A DNA stretch of 64,000 nucleotides from RUG12461 sp045661345 (GTDB lineage Bacteria > Bacillota > Clostridia > Lachnospirales > Lachnospiraceae): the NCBI GenBank assembly GCA_045661345.1, contig JAZRFM010000027.1, positions 1-64,000 on the forward strand, written 5' to 3'. Below the pieces are notes generated by a model, which did not search any database, had not been told where the DNA came from, and worked only from the letters and a program-made list of their open reading frames with translations. Numbering within the stretch: position 1 is the stretch's first letter; each line of letters begins with the position of its first letter. Shown here piece by piece: positions 33,036 to 43,009 of the stretch. The translations under genes were made by a program, and so were the position numbers.

Positions 33036-36000
33036 ATGAAAAAAAGAATTGTTGCGATCCTCATGAGCCTGATGATGCTTGCCGGATCGGCGCCTGTTTC
33101 TCTTTTCGCCGCATCCCCGGCCGGAGCAACGGGTTCTTCTGCAGCAGCCTCCACAGAGCAGGGGACGGCAGGAGCCGCCGGCACCGGACAGGCTGACCCT
33201 GCTGCGGGAGAAGCTGCCCAGGCAGGAAATGCGACAGGGTCGACAGAGCAGACATCCACCGCTGCGGATCCTGCACAGACGGCACAGCCGACGACTGAGA
33301 CGACAACGACGGAAAAAGGGACAGAAACCGCCTCTTCCACGGAAGCAGAGACGGAAACCGAGACGGAAACGGAAGAGAAGGAGCTGACGGAGGAAGAAAA
33401 GTGGCTGGATGCGCACGGCCTTCACAAAAATGCGGACGGAATGTATGAATATACGGACGAAAATGGCGTGCTCTGGACCTATGATCAGGAGGATCCCGAG
33501 CTTTTCCGTCTGTTTTCCGATGAGAAGGATCTGGACATGGAGTTTGTCCGAAAACGCGGACTGTTTTCTGCCAAAGCAGAAGAGGATCCTTACTATTGGC
33601 GGCTGAACGGAAATTTCCGCTTCAGATACCCGACCGCATACGCCACAGATTCCATCGAAAACCGGGCGGTTGTGCATTACGGTCTGGATGTATCCAGCCA
33701 TCAGGGAGTGATCCCTGCATCCAGCTGGGAGACACTCTCCAGCATCTATGGGATTGATTTTGTCTTTATCCGTGCCGGTTACCGGGGATACGGGGAGAGC
33801 GGTTCCATCAATACGGATCCTCAGGCTGTCGCCAATATCCAGAATGCCGCCAAGGCGGGTCTGGCGGTGGGTGTCTATTATTTTTCCCAGGCCATCACCA
33901 CACAGGAAGCCGTGGCAGAAGCTGACGACTGCATGCGGATCATTGCGCCATACAAGGATCTGATCACGCTGCCTGTGGTCATTGATTACGAGTATGCGGG
34001 TACCGGTCTCGGCCGCCTTGCCAATGCAAACCTCAGCAAACAGGCGCACACCGATATTGTAAATGCCTTTTGCAAACGCGTGCAGGACAATGGTTATACG
34101 CCGGGGATCTATGCCAATGTGGATATGCTGACGAAAGACATGGTGCTTTCCGGCATTCCTGCGGAGTATAAGATCTGGATGGCAAACTGGCCGGCACCCA
34201 ACAGCGAGGGCATCATTGCCACGAAATATGCAGACCGCCTCAGTGCATGGCAGTATACCGGGAGCTTCACGGGCTTCGGCAGCGGAACCGGCGGTGCTGG
34301 ACTCTTTAAAAGTGAAAAAGTGGATCTGAACTTCTGGTATGGTGATTTTGAGGAACAGGAGACCTTTACCGAGGCAAAAATCACCTCGGCAAAAGCCGTT
34401 TCCACGCCGGATCCGAAGGCATCCGCCACAGACACCAGGGCAAACAAGATCATTTCCGTTGAGGTAGAGGCGGAATTGCCGGGGAAAATGAAGGGCTCTG
34501 ACGGGAAAGTCTACCTGGCAACCGTCAATCAGGTGACGGGAGAGCTGGAATACGTGATCCCGTCCTCCGGGGTGGATTGCCCCTCAAAATCCGAAACAAT
34601 CACGATTTCCGTCCCTCTGGACAATGACTTTAAGACCGGCTATTACCGCCAATGCGAAGCCATTCGTGTGGAGGGCGGCGCCAATAAAGCCGCGCATTTG
34701 CGGTTATATCTGAACAAGCTTGCGCTGGCTGTGAAAAATGAAGACGGTACTTATTCCGCCGTTTCTGAGGGAAGGTATGTTTCCAATCCGGAAGTGATCT
34801 CCTATACTTCGGATTACCAGGCCACCAGCTCCAAGAAGGGGATCCAAAGTGCGGACCATATCGTGGGTGAGGGGATTGATGCCACCACAGGACTTGCCAA
34901 CAATGATCTGGGCGTCAGCCATGTGTTTTTGAATCTTTATATTTCCGATGTGATGGATGCGGCCAACGGACCACTCGGTGCCTATGAATATAACGGAGAA
35001 AAATATTTCTTCAGTTCTCTGGGTTCCTATCTGAATACCATCCGTCGATGCAACGATGCAGGCATCGGGGTAACGCTGCAGGTGATGCTGGACGATCCCT
35101 CCAACATCACGGATCCTGCAGGAACCTACAACAAAGTATTCCAGCAATGGATGATTCACAGCAAAGCACAGAAAGCCACAAAGACACTGTATTCCTGGGA
35201 GAACGGCCGCCGCGATCATCGTGAAGTCATTGAGGCTGCCTTCAGTTATATCGGGGAAGCTTTCGGAACGCTGGCTGCAAAAGATCTGGGCGGACAGGAG
35301 GGGAAGCCGGTTCCGGAACGTGAAAGCACACAGGTGTTTGTCTCTGACTGGGTACTGGGCAACGAGGTCAATTCCTGTGATGCATGGCAGTACCGGGGCG
35401 ACATGACGGAAGATGAGTTTTTCGAATCCTATGCCCAGACCTATCGCACCTTCTACAATGCCATCAAGAGTGTAAATGCCGGTGCGCGCGTCTATCTCTG
35501 TACCGACAATGCCTGGAATCAGAGGGTGGCGGGCTTTACGGCCAAGGAAACCGTCGACCGGGTAGCCGGGCTTTTGCATGAATACGATCCCACCACGGAC
35601 TGGAATCTGGCCTTTCATCCCTACCCCCATCCGCTGGGTGCCACCGCCTTCTGGACAAATGCGGATGTGACGGGTGCCGTTAGCACGCCCTTTATCAACA
35701 TGTCCAATCTGAAGGTACTGACGGACTACATTTCGAATACCTATGGTTCCTCACACAGAATCATTCTTTCGGAGCAGGGATTTTCCTCCGGCAACGGAGA
35801 GAACATGCAGGCAGCCGCGCTGGTGCACGCCTATTATCTGGCGGCGACGAATCCCATGATTGACGCCTTTGAGATCCGTTCCTACGAGGACGAAAAGCTC
35901 GAGATACTCCAGGGAACCACCATGGGTCTCACCACCAGGAAAAACAACGGATATGTGATGAAAGAAGCATATTCGGCTTATAAGTACTGCGACGATCCGC

Positions 36001-39000
36001 GTCCCGAAGCGAAAAAGTTCATGGATGAGCACGCATACTATAAAGTCGTAAACAGCGGTGCCACAGGATGGGGAGATGTTTCCAACCCCTATTATGACGC
36101 AGGCTCCTTTGACAATAGCATCTACCGTAGGGTACCGGAGCCCCCCGCAGAACCGGAGGAGCCCGAGGAACCTCCGGCAGCATCCACTTATACGGTTTCC
36201 TTCTATATAAATGGCGGAGCGGGAAATATAGCATCCCAGACCGTAACGTCCGGAGAAACAGCCGAAAAGCCTGCAGATCCCACACGCAGCGGTTATACCT
36301 TCACGAAATGGGTGGATCCGGAGGGAGCGGAGTATGATTTTTCAGCCCCCGTCCAGGATAATCTGACACTGAAAGCCCTTTGGGAGGCTAAAACAGATAC
36401 ACCGTACACCGTCGAGCACTATAAGGCAAATGTGGACGGTTCCTACCCGAAGACACCGGCAGAAACGGAAAAAGTTACCGGTACGACGGATACGGATACC
36501 GCCGCAGCCGCAAAGACGTATGAAGGCTTTACCGCACAGGATGTAAAGCAGCAGAAGATCTCCGGTGACGGTGAAACAGTCGTGAAGATCTACTATGCGA
36601 GAAAACAGGTTACCCTGTGGTTTGACAGCAAGGGCGGCACAGCCATCGATGAGTTGAAGGCGCCGTATGACAGTCCGGTAAGCAAACCGGCGGATCCCGA
36701 GAAAAAGGGTCATGCATTCAAGGGCTGGGATCCTGCGATACCTGCCAGGATGCCCTCCGAGGATCTCACACTTACGGCACAATGGCAGGTCAACAGCTAT
36801 ACCGTGACATTTGATACGGCAGGTGGCAGTCCGTCCATTGCCTCTCAGACAGTAGAATATCAGGAGAAGGCACAGAAGCCGGAGGATCCGAAGAGGGTCG
36901 GATATGATTTCGTACAGTGGCTGGACGAGCAGGGACGCGGCTATGACTTCAACAGTCCCGTGACAGAGGATCTGAAACTGACGGCACAGTGGACCGAGGG
37001 CCAGACCGACTATACCGTGGAGCATTACCTGGAAAAGAAAGACCAGACCGGCGCCTACGAGCTTGATGCCGATGCAACCGTTAAGATGCGCGGCACGACA
37101 GGGAAAAAGACCGAGGCGGTCGCGAAGGCCTATACGGGCTTTACGGCCAGCAGCTTCGAACAGGAGACCATCGCCGCGAACGGCAGCACCGTGGTCAGCA
37201 TATACTATCAAAGAAACCAGGTAACGCTGCAGTTTATCGGGGCAGAGGGAGAATCACACGCCACGCTGAGCGGGACTTATCAAAGCAGCGTGAATGCGCC
37301 GGCAGACCCGAAACGTGCCGGATATACGTTTGCGGGATGGGATCAGACAGTTCCGGAGACATTCCCGGCAGAGGATCAGGTCTTGACGGCAACCTGGAGT
37401 CCCAATACGGATACGCCCTACGTTGTAGAGCATTACAAAGCAAATACGGACGGTACTTATCCGACGGTACCCTCCGAGACGGAGCAGCTCACCGGCACGA
37501 CCGGCGGTCAGACGGCGGCATCTGCAAAGTCATATGAAGGCTTTACGGCACAGAGCGTGCATCAGGAGAGTATCCTGGGGGACGGCAAGACGGTTGTGAA
37601 GATCTTCTACACAAGAACTCAGGTCACATTGCGCTTTGACAGTGTGGGGGGTACGGCTGTGAACGAGATCCGCGCACCCTATGGAAGCGAGATCACACCG
37701 CCGGCAGATCCGAGGAAAGCCGGATATACATTTACGGGATGGGATCCCGCCATACCGGACCGAATGAACGCCGAAGACCTGACAGTGACCGCGCAATGGG
37801 CAATTGATTCCTATACCGTGACATTTGATACGGCAGGCGGTACACCTGCCATAGCCGATCAGCAGGTGGAGTACCGGAAGAAGGCAGAAAAACCGGCAGA
37901 TCCCAAGAGACCGGGGTACGATTTTGTGCAGTGGCTCGATGCGAAAGGGAATGGTTACGATTTCGATACCGAGGTGACAGGGGATCTCGCACTGAAGGCA
38001 CAGTGGTCTGCCGGCGAGACGGGATATGCGGTGGAACACTACCTTGAAAAGGCGGATAACCCCGGAGAATACGCGATTGACGCAGATGCCACGATCCGGA
38101 TGCGCGGCACCACAGGGACCAAAACAGCGGCAACCTCCAAAACATATGCCGGCTTTACCCCGGAAGGTGTCACACAGCAGACGATTTTGGCCGATGGAAG
38201 TACCGTTGTAAAGATCTATTACAAGCGCAATCTGATCACCTTACAGTTCTGCGATGAAGACGGGGCGACTTTATCGACCCTGCGCGGCAGCTACGGACAA
38301 ACCTTAACGATCCCTGATTCGCCGCAGCGGGACGGATATACCTTTACGGGATGGGGGCAGAGTATCCCCTCCGCCTTCCCCTCCGAAGATCAGGTCTATA
38401 CCGCGACCTGGACGCCGAATACCGATACGCCCTATACTGTCCGACACTACCGTGCGGATCTGAACGGGATTTATCCGGAGAGTCTTTGCGAGACCGAGAC
38501 GGGACGCACAGGAACAACCGGGACTGCTACCATGGCAGCCGCCAGATCTTACGATGGCTTTACAGCGCAGACCGTGCAGCAGAAAACCATTTCCGGAGAT
38601 GGCAGAACCGTCGTGAAGATTTACTATACGAGGAACCAGACGACGCTGCATTTTGACAGCAGGGGCGGAACCCCTGTCAATGACTGTAAGGGTCTTTACG
38701 ACAGTGTGGTTGCAGCACCGGCAGATCCTGTACGGACCGGGTACAGCTTCCTGGGATGGAGTCCTTCGGTACCGGAAAAAATGCCGCTGTCCGATCAGAC
38801 GTTTACCGCTCAGTGGAAGATCGACACCTATCAGGTGAAATTTGATACCGCAGGCAGTTCGGCAACGATCCCCGCACAGAGCGTGGCGTATCAGGAGCAG
38901 GCGACCAAACCGGCGGATCCCGAGAAACAGGGGTATACCTTTGTGCAGTGGCTCGATGAATCCGGGAAAGGGTATGATTTTCATACGCCTGTCACCGGTG

Positions 39001-41882
39001 ATCTGACATTAACGGCACAGTGGACGGAGGGAAAGACGGGATATACCGTGGAACATTATCTGGAAAAGATCGGGGAAGCCGGATCCTATGAGCTGGATGC
39101 AACCGTGAAGATGACCGGTACCACGGGACAGAAGACGGAAGCTGTTGCAAAAACCTATACGGGATTCGTGGCGAAAAGCTTTGTCCAGGAGAAGATCGCA
39201 TCCGACGGAAGTACAACGGTGAAGATCTACTACAACCGCAATACAGTGACGCTGCGGTTCCTTGGAGAAGGGCAGAAGCCGGTTGCCACCCTGACAGGAG
39301 CATATCAGAGCAAAGTAAATGCGCCGGATGATCCCGACAGAACAGGTTACCGGTTTACGGGATGGGACTCAGTGATTCCTGAGACTTTCCCTGCTGAGGA
39401 TGCCGCATTCACAGCAACCTGGGAGCCTGTTGACTGTACAGTGAAATTCTTCGATGAGGACGGGACTCTGCTGGGGGCATATGTTTTGAAATATGATACG
39501 CCATCAGCCGACATCTGTGTGCCTCCGGCGCCCCGGAAGGAAAAGGATGTGCAGTATTCCTATACATTCCGCGGATGGACACCGGAGCTGCAGACCGTAA
39601 CAGGGGATATTTCCTATCAGGCGTCCTACGATAAGGAAGAGAACGCTTATCAGGTCACCTTTACGGATGGACTCGGAAAAACCCTTGCAAGCAGTGAAGT
39701 GGTCTATGGAAACACCCCGAAGGCACCGGCCGATCCCGGGAGAACGGGCTATACATTCCGTGGCTATACGCCTGCCATCACCCCTGTCACCGGGGATCAG
39801 ACCTACCGGGCAACCTGGGAGCCGGTATCCTATCAGATCATATATGATCTGGCGGGAGGTGAGAACGCAGCGACCAATCCAACAACCTATACGGTGGAAA
39901 GTACGGAGATAACCTTCGCCACACCGAAAAAAACAGGCTACAACTTTGAAAAATGGGTGGATGAGAACGGCAGAACCATCAGCTCCATCCCCTCCGGCAG
40001 CACGGGAGACCGCAAGGTGAAGGCGGTTTGGACAAAGGCAATCACCTATGCCATCAATTATGATCTTGCCGGCGGACAAAATGCACCGGAGAATCCCTCA
40101 TACTATACGGTGGAAAGCCCGGAGCTGACTCTTGCGGCACCGAAGCGGACGGGTTATACCTTCATCGGCTGGACAGGGGAAGATCAGGTAACGCCGTCAA
40201 AAACTGTGACGATCCCTGCAAAGAGTACCGGTGAACGAAAATATACCGCCAACTGGTCGAGAAACTCCTATACTTTGAAGATTGACAAGGCAGACGGCAG
40301 TGCGAATGCCGTAACGACCACGACGGTTCCCTATGGCGATCCCATCACGAAACCTGCAAATCCATCAAGAGACGGCTTTGAATTTACCGGTTGGGATGTG
40401 ATGATTCCATCCACCATGCCGGATCGGGATCTGACCGCAACGGCACAGTGGAAGGTCAAGACCTATCAGGTCTCCTTTGTGGATGCCAATGGGAACACAC
40501 TGCAAAGCGAGAATGTGGAATACGGCAAAAACACCTCATATACCGGTAAAGTGCCGACGAGTGAAGGGAAGCTGTTCATAGGCTGGTCTTTAAACGGACA
40601 GCCGGATATCACCCAGCTGAAGCAGCTGCATGATACCATCACGAGCGTGAAGCAGGAATACCGTTATCAGGCGGTTTATACGGATGCACCCGCCGCCCCC
40701 GTGACACTGGAGAGTACGGAGGATCCTGCCCCGGGCGAGAAGAACGAAACGGAGGTTTCCAATTCGGTGGCATTGGATGAGCGGGAAACGACGGCTCTTC
40801 AGGCATTTGACAGCACCAGGCTCACGCCATCGCTGGTAAAACAGGAGGAAGTGCTCGCTGCTGTCGCATCGGCGTGTGCAAAGGATGGCAAAACCAACGC
40901 AGTGCAGACCATCACGAACATTGCCCTTGAGATCAAAACAGAAATCACGGGAAAGAGCGGGAACGGAAAGCAGGCAGTCTACGTTCTCGAAATTTCTCCG
41001 TACGCTGTCGCGAGAAACGGGGGAACAACCGTGGTGGAAACAAAACTGGATCATGAGGCGCTGCAGATTTCAGACAGCAACAGGATGCAGGTAAAGATTC
41101 CGGTGCTGATGAACATTCTGTTTGCAAAGATCCTGCATTATATGGATGATAACAGTACCGTGCGTGAGACCTTCAACGTGCCGGTACAGACAAGCAACGG
41201 AGAACGGTTTGCAACCGTTTCCCTCGGATGCTTCAGCAGGTTTACGGTACAGGAGGGAACAGCCGCTCCGGCAACCGTCACGCCCGGTACGGGTGGCTCG
41301 GGGAATACGGCAGGCAGTGCTGCTGCAGGACAACCGTCGGTAAGTGCTTCTGCACCGCTGGCCGGGGAGGCAATCCCGTCTCCGGAGCTGACCTTTGCAC
41401 AAAAGGCAGCCATCGAAATGGCGGCTTTGCAGGAGAAGGTGGCATCCGGCGGCAGCTGGATCGGGAACCTCTTCCATCTCGGAAATCAGGAGGCCGCTGC
41501 GGCCGATCATGCCGCTGCACCGGCACAGAATGGATCCGGTGACGCCTCCCGTACGGCGGAGGTCGGGGATGCGTCAGAAGGGGATGAGTCCTCCGGACGC
41601 GCCGAAACCACCGGGGAAGAAACGGACATGTCCGATGCGCTCCGTACGGCGGATGCCGGAGAAGTGACGGAGTCCGGGACGGATGCCGCAGCTGTCACGG
41701 TTACGGACACCGCAGACAATACCGGGGCATCCGCAGACAATGCAACCCACCGGCAGAAGGAAACGAAATCCTGGATGATCCCCCTCATCGTCATTCTTAT
41801 CATCGCATGTGCAGTGATCCTGGCCGGCTTGCTGGTGCTTCGAACCAGATCGCACAAAAAACGACATCAAAAGAGAAAGTGA
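33036..41882 (+). CDS. Giant secreted surface protein: GH25 muramidase, putative GH-A-type domain, InlB/MucBP-like repeats
   Basis: The 2948-residue protein has a signal peptide (MKKRIVAILMSLMMLAG to about residue 30) and a Thr/Glu/Ala-rich low-complexity stretch. A GH25 lysozyme domain follows (about 214-437; D218 in GLDVSSHQ, D317 and E319 in IDYEY). Next is a region resembling DUF5722 (about 440-1025), whose GNE (E777) and SEQG (E913) resemble catalytic acids of GH-A glycosidases. About 22 repeats of 60-75 residues follow (about 1050-2560): InlB B-type (GYTFxGWDP, AQW ends) alternating with MucBP-like modules (VEHYxxxxDG). A Ser/Ala/Glu-rich region and a C-terminal membrane helix (about 2914-2936) with a basic tail end the protein. 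No LPXTG is present. I infer a wall-spanning adhesin or cell-wall hydrolase. Confidence 0.9.
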   Translation: MKKRIVAILMSLMMLAGSAPVSLFAASPAGATGSSAAASTEQGTAGAAGTGQADPAAGEAAQAGNATGSTEQTSTAADPAQTAQPTTETTTTEKGTETASSTEAETETETETEEKELTEEEKWLDAHGLHKNADGMYEYTDENGVLWTYDQEDPELFRLFSDEKDLDMEFVRKRGLFSAKAEEDPYYWRLNGNFRFRYPTAYATDSIENRAVVHYGLDVSSHQGVIPASSWETLSSIYGIDFVFIRAGYRGYGESGSINTDPQAVANIQNAAKAGLAVGVYYFSQAITTQEAVAEADDCMRIIAPYKDLITLPVVIDYEYAGTGLGRLANANLSKQAHTDIVNAFCKRVQDNGYTPGIYANVDMLTKDMVLSGIPAEYKIWMANWPAPNSEGIIATKYADRLSAWQYTGSFTGFGSGTGGAGLFKSEKVDLNFWYGDFEEQETFTEAKITSAKAVSTPDPKASATDTRANKIISVEVEAELPGKMKGSDGKVYLATVNQVTGELEYVIPSSGVDCPSKSETITISVPLDNDFKTGYYRQCEAIRVEGGANKAAHLRLYLNKLALAVKNEDGTYSAVSEGRYVSNPEVISYTSDYQATSSKKGIQSADHIVGEGIDATTGLANNDLGVSHVFLNLYISDVMDAANGPLGAYEYNGEKYFFSSLGSYLNTIRRCNDAGIGVTLQVMLDDPSNITDPAGTYNKVFQQWMIHSKAQKATKTLYSWENGRRDHREVIEAAFSYIGEAFGTLAAKDLGGQEGKPVPERESTQVFVSDWVLGNEVNSCDAWQYRGDMTEDEFFESYAQTYRTFYNAIKSVNAGARVYLCTDNAWNQRVAGFTAKETVDRVAGLLHEYDPTTDWNLAFHPYPHPLGATAFWTNADVTGAVSTPFINMSNLKVLTDYISNTYGSSHRIILSEQGFSSGNGENMQAAALVHAYYLAATNPMIDAFEIRSYEDEKLEILQGTTMGLTTRKNNGYVMKEAYSAYKYCDDPRPEAKKFMDEHAYYKVVNSGATGWGDVSNPYYDAGSFDNSIYRRVPEPPAEPEEPEEPPAASTYTVSFYINGGAGNIASQTVTSGETAEKPADPTRSGYTFTKWVDPEGAEYDFSAPVQDNLTLKALWEAKTDTPYTVEHYKANVDGSYPKTPAETEKVTGTTDTDTAAAAKTYEGFTAQDVKQQKISGDGETVVKIYYARKQVTLWFDSKGGTAIDELKAPYDSPVSKPADPEKKGHAFKGWDPAIPARMPSEDLTLTAQWQVNSYTVTFDTAGGSPSIASQTVEYQEKAQKPEDPKRVGYDFVQWLDEQGRGYDFNSPVTEDLKLTAQWTEGQTDYTVEHYLEKKDQTGAYELDADATVKMRGTTGKKTEAVAKAYTGFTASSFEQETIAANGSTVVSIYYQRNQVTLQFIGAEGESHATLSGTYQSSVNAPADPKRAGYTFAGWDQTVPETFPAEDQVLTATWSPNTDTPYVVEHYKANTDGTYPTVPSETEQLTGTTGGQTAASAKSYEGFTAQSVHQESILGDGKTVVKIFYTRTQVTLRFDSVGGTAVNEIRAPYGSEITPPADPRKAGYTFTGWDPAIPDRMNAEDLTVTAQWAIDSYTVTFDTAGGTPAIADQQVEYRKKAEKPADPKRPGYDFVQWLDAKGNGYDFDTEVTGDLALKAQWSAGETGYAVEHYLEKADNPGEYAIDADATIRMRGTTGTKTAATSKTYAGFTPEGVTQQTILADGSTVVKIYYKRNLITLQFCDEDGATLSTLRGSYGQTLTIPDSPQRDGYTFTGWGQSIPSAFPSEDQVYTATWTPNTDTPYTVRHYRADLNGIYPESLCETETGRTGTTGTATMAAARSYDGFTAQTVQQKTISGDGRTVVKIYYTRNQTTLHFDSRGGTPVNDCKGLYDSVVAAPADPVRTGYSFLGWSPSVPEKMPLSDQTFTAQWKIDTYQVKFDTAGSSATIPAQSVAYQEQATKPADPEKQGYTFVQWLDESGKGYDFHTPVTGDLTLTAQWTEGKTGYTVEHYLEKIGEAGSYELDATVKMTGTTGQKTEAVAKTYTGFVAKSFVQEKIASDGSTTVKIYYNRNTVTLRFLGEGQKPVATLTGAYQSKVNAPDDPDRTGYRFTGWDSVIPETFPAEDAAFTATWEPVDCTVKFFDEDGTLLGAYVLKYDTPSADICVPPAPRKEKDVQYSYTFRGWTPELQTVTGDISYQASYDKEENAYQVTFTDGLGKTLASSEVVYGNTPKAPADPGRTGYTFRGYTPAITPVTGDQTYRATWEPVSYQIIYDLAGGENAATNPTTYTVESTEITFATPKKTGYNFEKWVDENGRTISSIPSGSTGDRKVKAVWTKAITYAINYDLAGGQNAPENPSYYTVESPELTLAAPKRTGYTFIGWTGEDQVTPSKTVTIPAKSTGERKYTANWSRNSYTLKIDKADGSANAVTTTTVPYGDPITKPANPSRDGFEFTGWDVMIPSTMPDRDLTATAQWKVKTYQVSFVDANGNTLQSENVEYGKNTSYTGKVPTSEGKLFIGWSLNGQPDITQLKQLHDTITSVKQEYRYQAVYTDAPAAPVTLESTEDPAPGEKNETEVSNSVALDERETTALQAFDSTRLTPSLVKQEEVLAAVASACAKDGKTNAVQTITNIALEIKTEITGKSGNGKQAVYVLEISPYAVARNGGTTVVETKLDHEALQISDSNRMQVKIPVLMNILFAKILHYMDDNSTVRETFNVPVQTSNGERFATVSLGCFSRFTVQEGTAAPATVTPGTGGSGNTAGSAAAGQPSVSASAPLAGEAIPSPELTFAQKAAIEMAALQEKVASGGSWIGNLFHLGNQEAAAADHAAAPAQNGSGDASRTAEVGDASEGDESSGRAETTGEETDMSDALRTADAGEVTESGTDAAAVTVTDTADNTGASADNATHRQKETKSWMIPLIVILIIACAVILAGLLVLRTRSHKKRHQKRK
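36798..39432 (+). repeat. Higher-order repeat of about 1,014 bp in the giant gene
   Basis: A five-module unit (InlB-type A, MucBP-like B', C', MucBP-like B, C) recurs with equivalent points at 36798, 37812 and 38829, so the periods are 1014 and 1017 bp (338 and 339 residues). Two full units are followed by a third truncated after C' at about 39432; the region from 36188 resembles a shortened first unit (A, B, C). Nucleotide identity between copies is visibly high around the A modules. Confidence 0.85.
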
Positions 41883-41885
41883 TCA

Positions 41886-41921
41886 AAACAGGGGAACGCT
41901 GACACCGGCGTTTCCCTGTTT
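41886..41921 (+). terminator. Hairpin terminator after the giant gene
   Basis: Fourteen pairs (41886-41899 with 41908-41921, one G-U) around an eight-base loop. The downstream T content is low, so it may be a weak terminator or an mRNA 3' stabiliser. Confidence 0.6.
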
Positions 41922-41927
41922 CGGTTC

Positions 41928-41956
41928 TTGTCATCTTAAAAAAACCGCGCTATAAT
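41928..41956 (+). promoter_or_regulatory. Predicted sigma-A promoter for the three-gene signalling operon
   Basis: TTGTCA (41928-41933), a 17-base spacer, perfect TATAAT (41951-41956). The predicted start near 41963 leaves a 39-base leader. Confidence 0.8.
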
Positions 41957-42001
41957 GGCGATGTATGTGGCAAAACCACAGGTGAAAGGAAACAGACATC
42001 A

Positions 42002-43009
42002 ATGGCAGACTGGATTGTTGTGGTGGATGATGATGTGGCAAATCTGAAAATGGCCGGACACATCCTGAGTAAGAATAATATGCGGGTGACGGCGCTTCGC
42101 AGCGGAAGCGCCCTCCTCGATTATGTAAAGGAGAATACCCCCGACCTGATCCTCCTGGACATCCTGATGCCGGAAATGGATGGGTTTGAGACACTTCGCA
42201 TTCTGCGTCAGTCCAGTAAGCCGGGAGAGGAGATCCCGGTGATCTTCCTCACCGCCAATGAGGATGAGGAGTCCGAAACAAAGGGTTTATCCCTTGGGGC
42301 AATGGACTTTATCAAAAAACCCTTTGTTCCGGAGGTGCTGACACTGCGCTGCCGGCACATCATCGAGCTGATCCGCCTGCAGCGGAATCTTGCCAACGAG
42401 GTAGCCATCAAGACAAGAGAAAACGAGCGGCTTTCCCTGCATATTGTCAAGTCTCTGGCGGATGCCATCGACGCAAAGGATACGTATACCAACGGCCATT
42501 CCGGACGCGTCGCTGATTACTCCAGAGAGATTGCCAAACGTTTCGGATATGACGAGAAGGAACAGGACGAGATCTATATGATGGGGCTGCTTCACGACGT
42601 GGGAAAGATCGGGATTCCCGATGCTGTGATCAATAAACCCACCCATCTGACGGAGGAAGAATATGATCTGATCAAAAACCACCCCGTGATGGGAGCACGT
42701 ATCCTGAAGAATATCAAAGAGATGCCGCGTCTTGTCACAGGTGCAAGATGGCACCATGAGCGGTACGACGGCAGTGGTTATCCGGACGGACTGAAGGGGG
42801 AGGACATCCCGGAGGGCGCAAGGATCATCGCGGTGGCGGATTCCTATGATGCCATGAGCAGCAGAAGGAGTTATCGTGATGTGCTGCCTCAGGAAAAGGT
42901 GAAGGATGAATTAAAAAAGGGAAGCGGCACCCAGTTTGATCCGCAATTTGTCCGGGTGATGCTGCAGATGATCGAGGAAGATGCGGATTACACCATGAGG
43001 GAGCAATGA
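42002..43009 (+). CDS. Response regulator with HD-GYP c-di-GMP phosphodiesterase domain
   Basis: The 335-residue protein is a receiver (residues 1-125, phosphoacceptor D53 in LLDILMPEMDG, switch lysine in FIKKPF) followed by an HD-GYP domain (about 150-330) with intact H198-D199 and G259-Y260-P261. By family knowledge such proteins hydrolyse c-di-GMP to pGpG or GMP, and phosphorylation can set activity. It heads an operon with two hybrid kinases and is the operon's only stand-alone receiver with an output domain, so it is the likely target of the next gene's HPt domain. The next gene overlaps its stop codon. Confidence 0.93.
   Translation: MADWIVVVDDDVANLKMAGHILSKNNMRVTALRSGSALLDYVKENTPDLILLDILMPEMDGFETLRILRQSSKPGEEIPVIFLTANEDEESETKGLSLGAMDFIKKPFVPEVLTLRCRHIIELIRLQRNLANEVAIKTRENERLSLHIVKSLADAIDAKDTYTNGHSGRVADYSREIAKRFGYDEKEQDEIYMMGLLHDVGKIGIPDAVINKPTHLTEEEYDLIKNHPVMGARILKNIKEMPRLVTGARWHHERYDGSGYPDGLKGEDIPEGARIIAVADSYDAMSSRRSYRDVLPQEKVKDELKKGSGTQFDPQFVRVMLQMIEEDADYTMREQ

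Noticed and set aside
32847..34049. 400-codon open frame on the minus strand
   Set aside because: It is opposite the hisZ end and the signal peptide and low-complexity start of the giant gene; its Cys/Arg/Gly-rich composition is an effect of the complementary repeats.
36188..40690. Regular repeats considered as a CRISPR array or transposon cluster
   Set aside because: The repeats are in-frame protein modules of 60-75 residues, without the short identical repeats and unique spacers of a CRISPR array.
41750..41882. LPXTG-type sortase anchor at the giant protein's C-terminus
   Set aside because: A membrane helix and basic tail are present, but no LPXTG-like pentapeptide precedes them.
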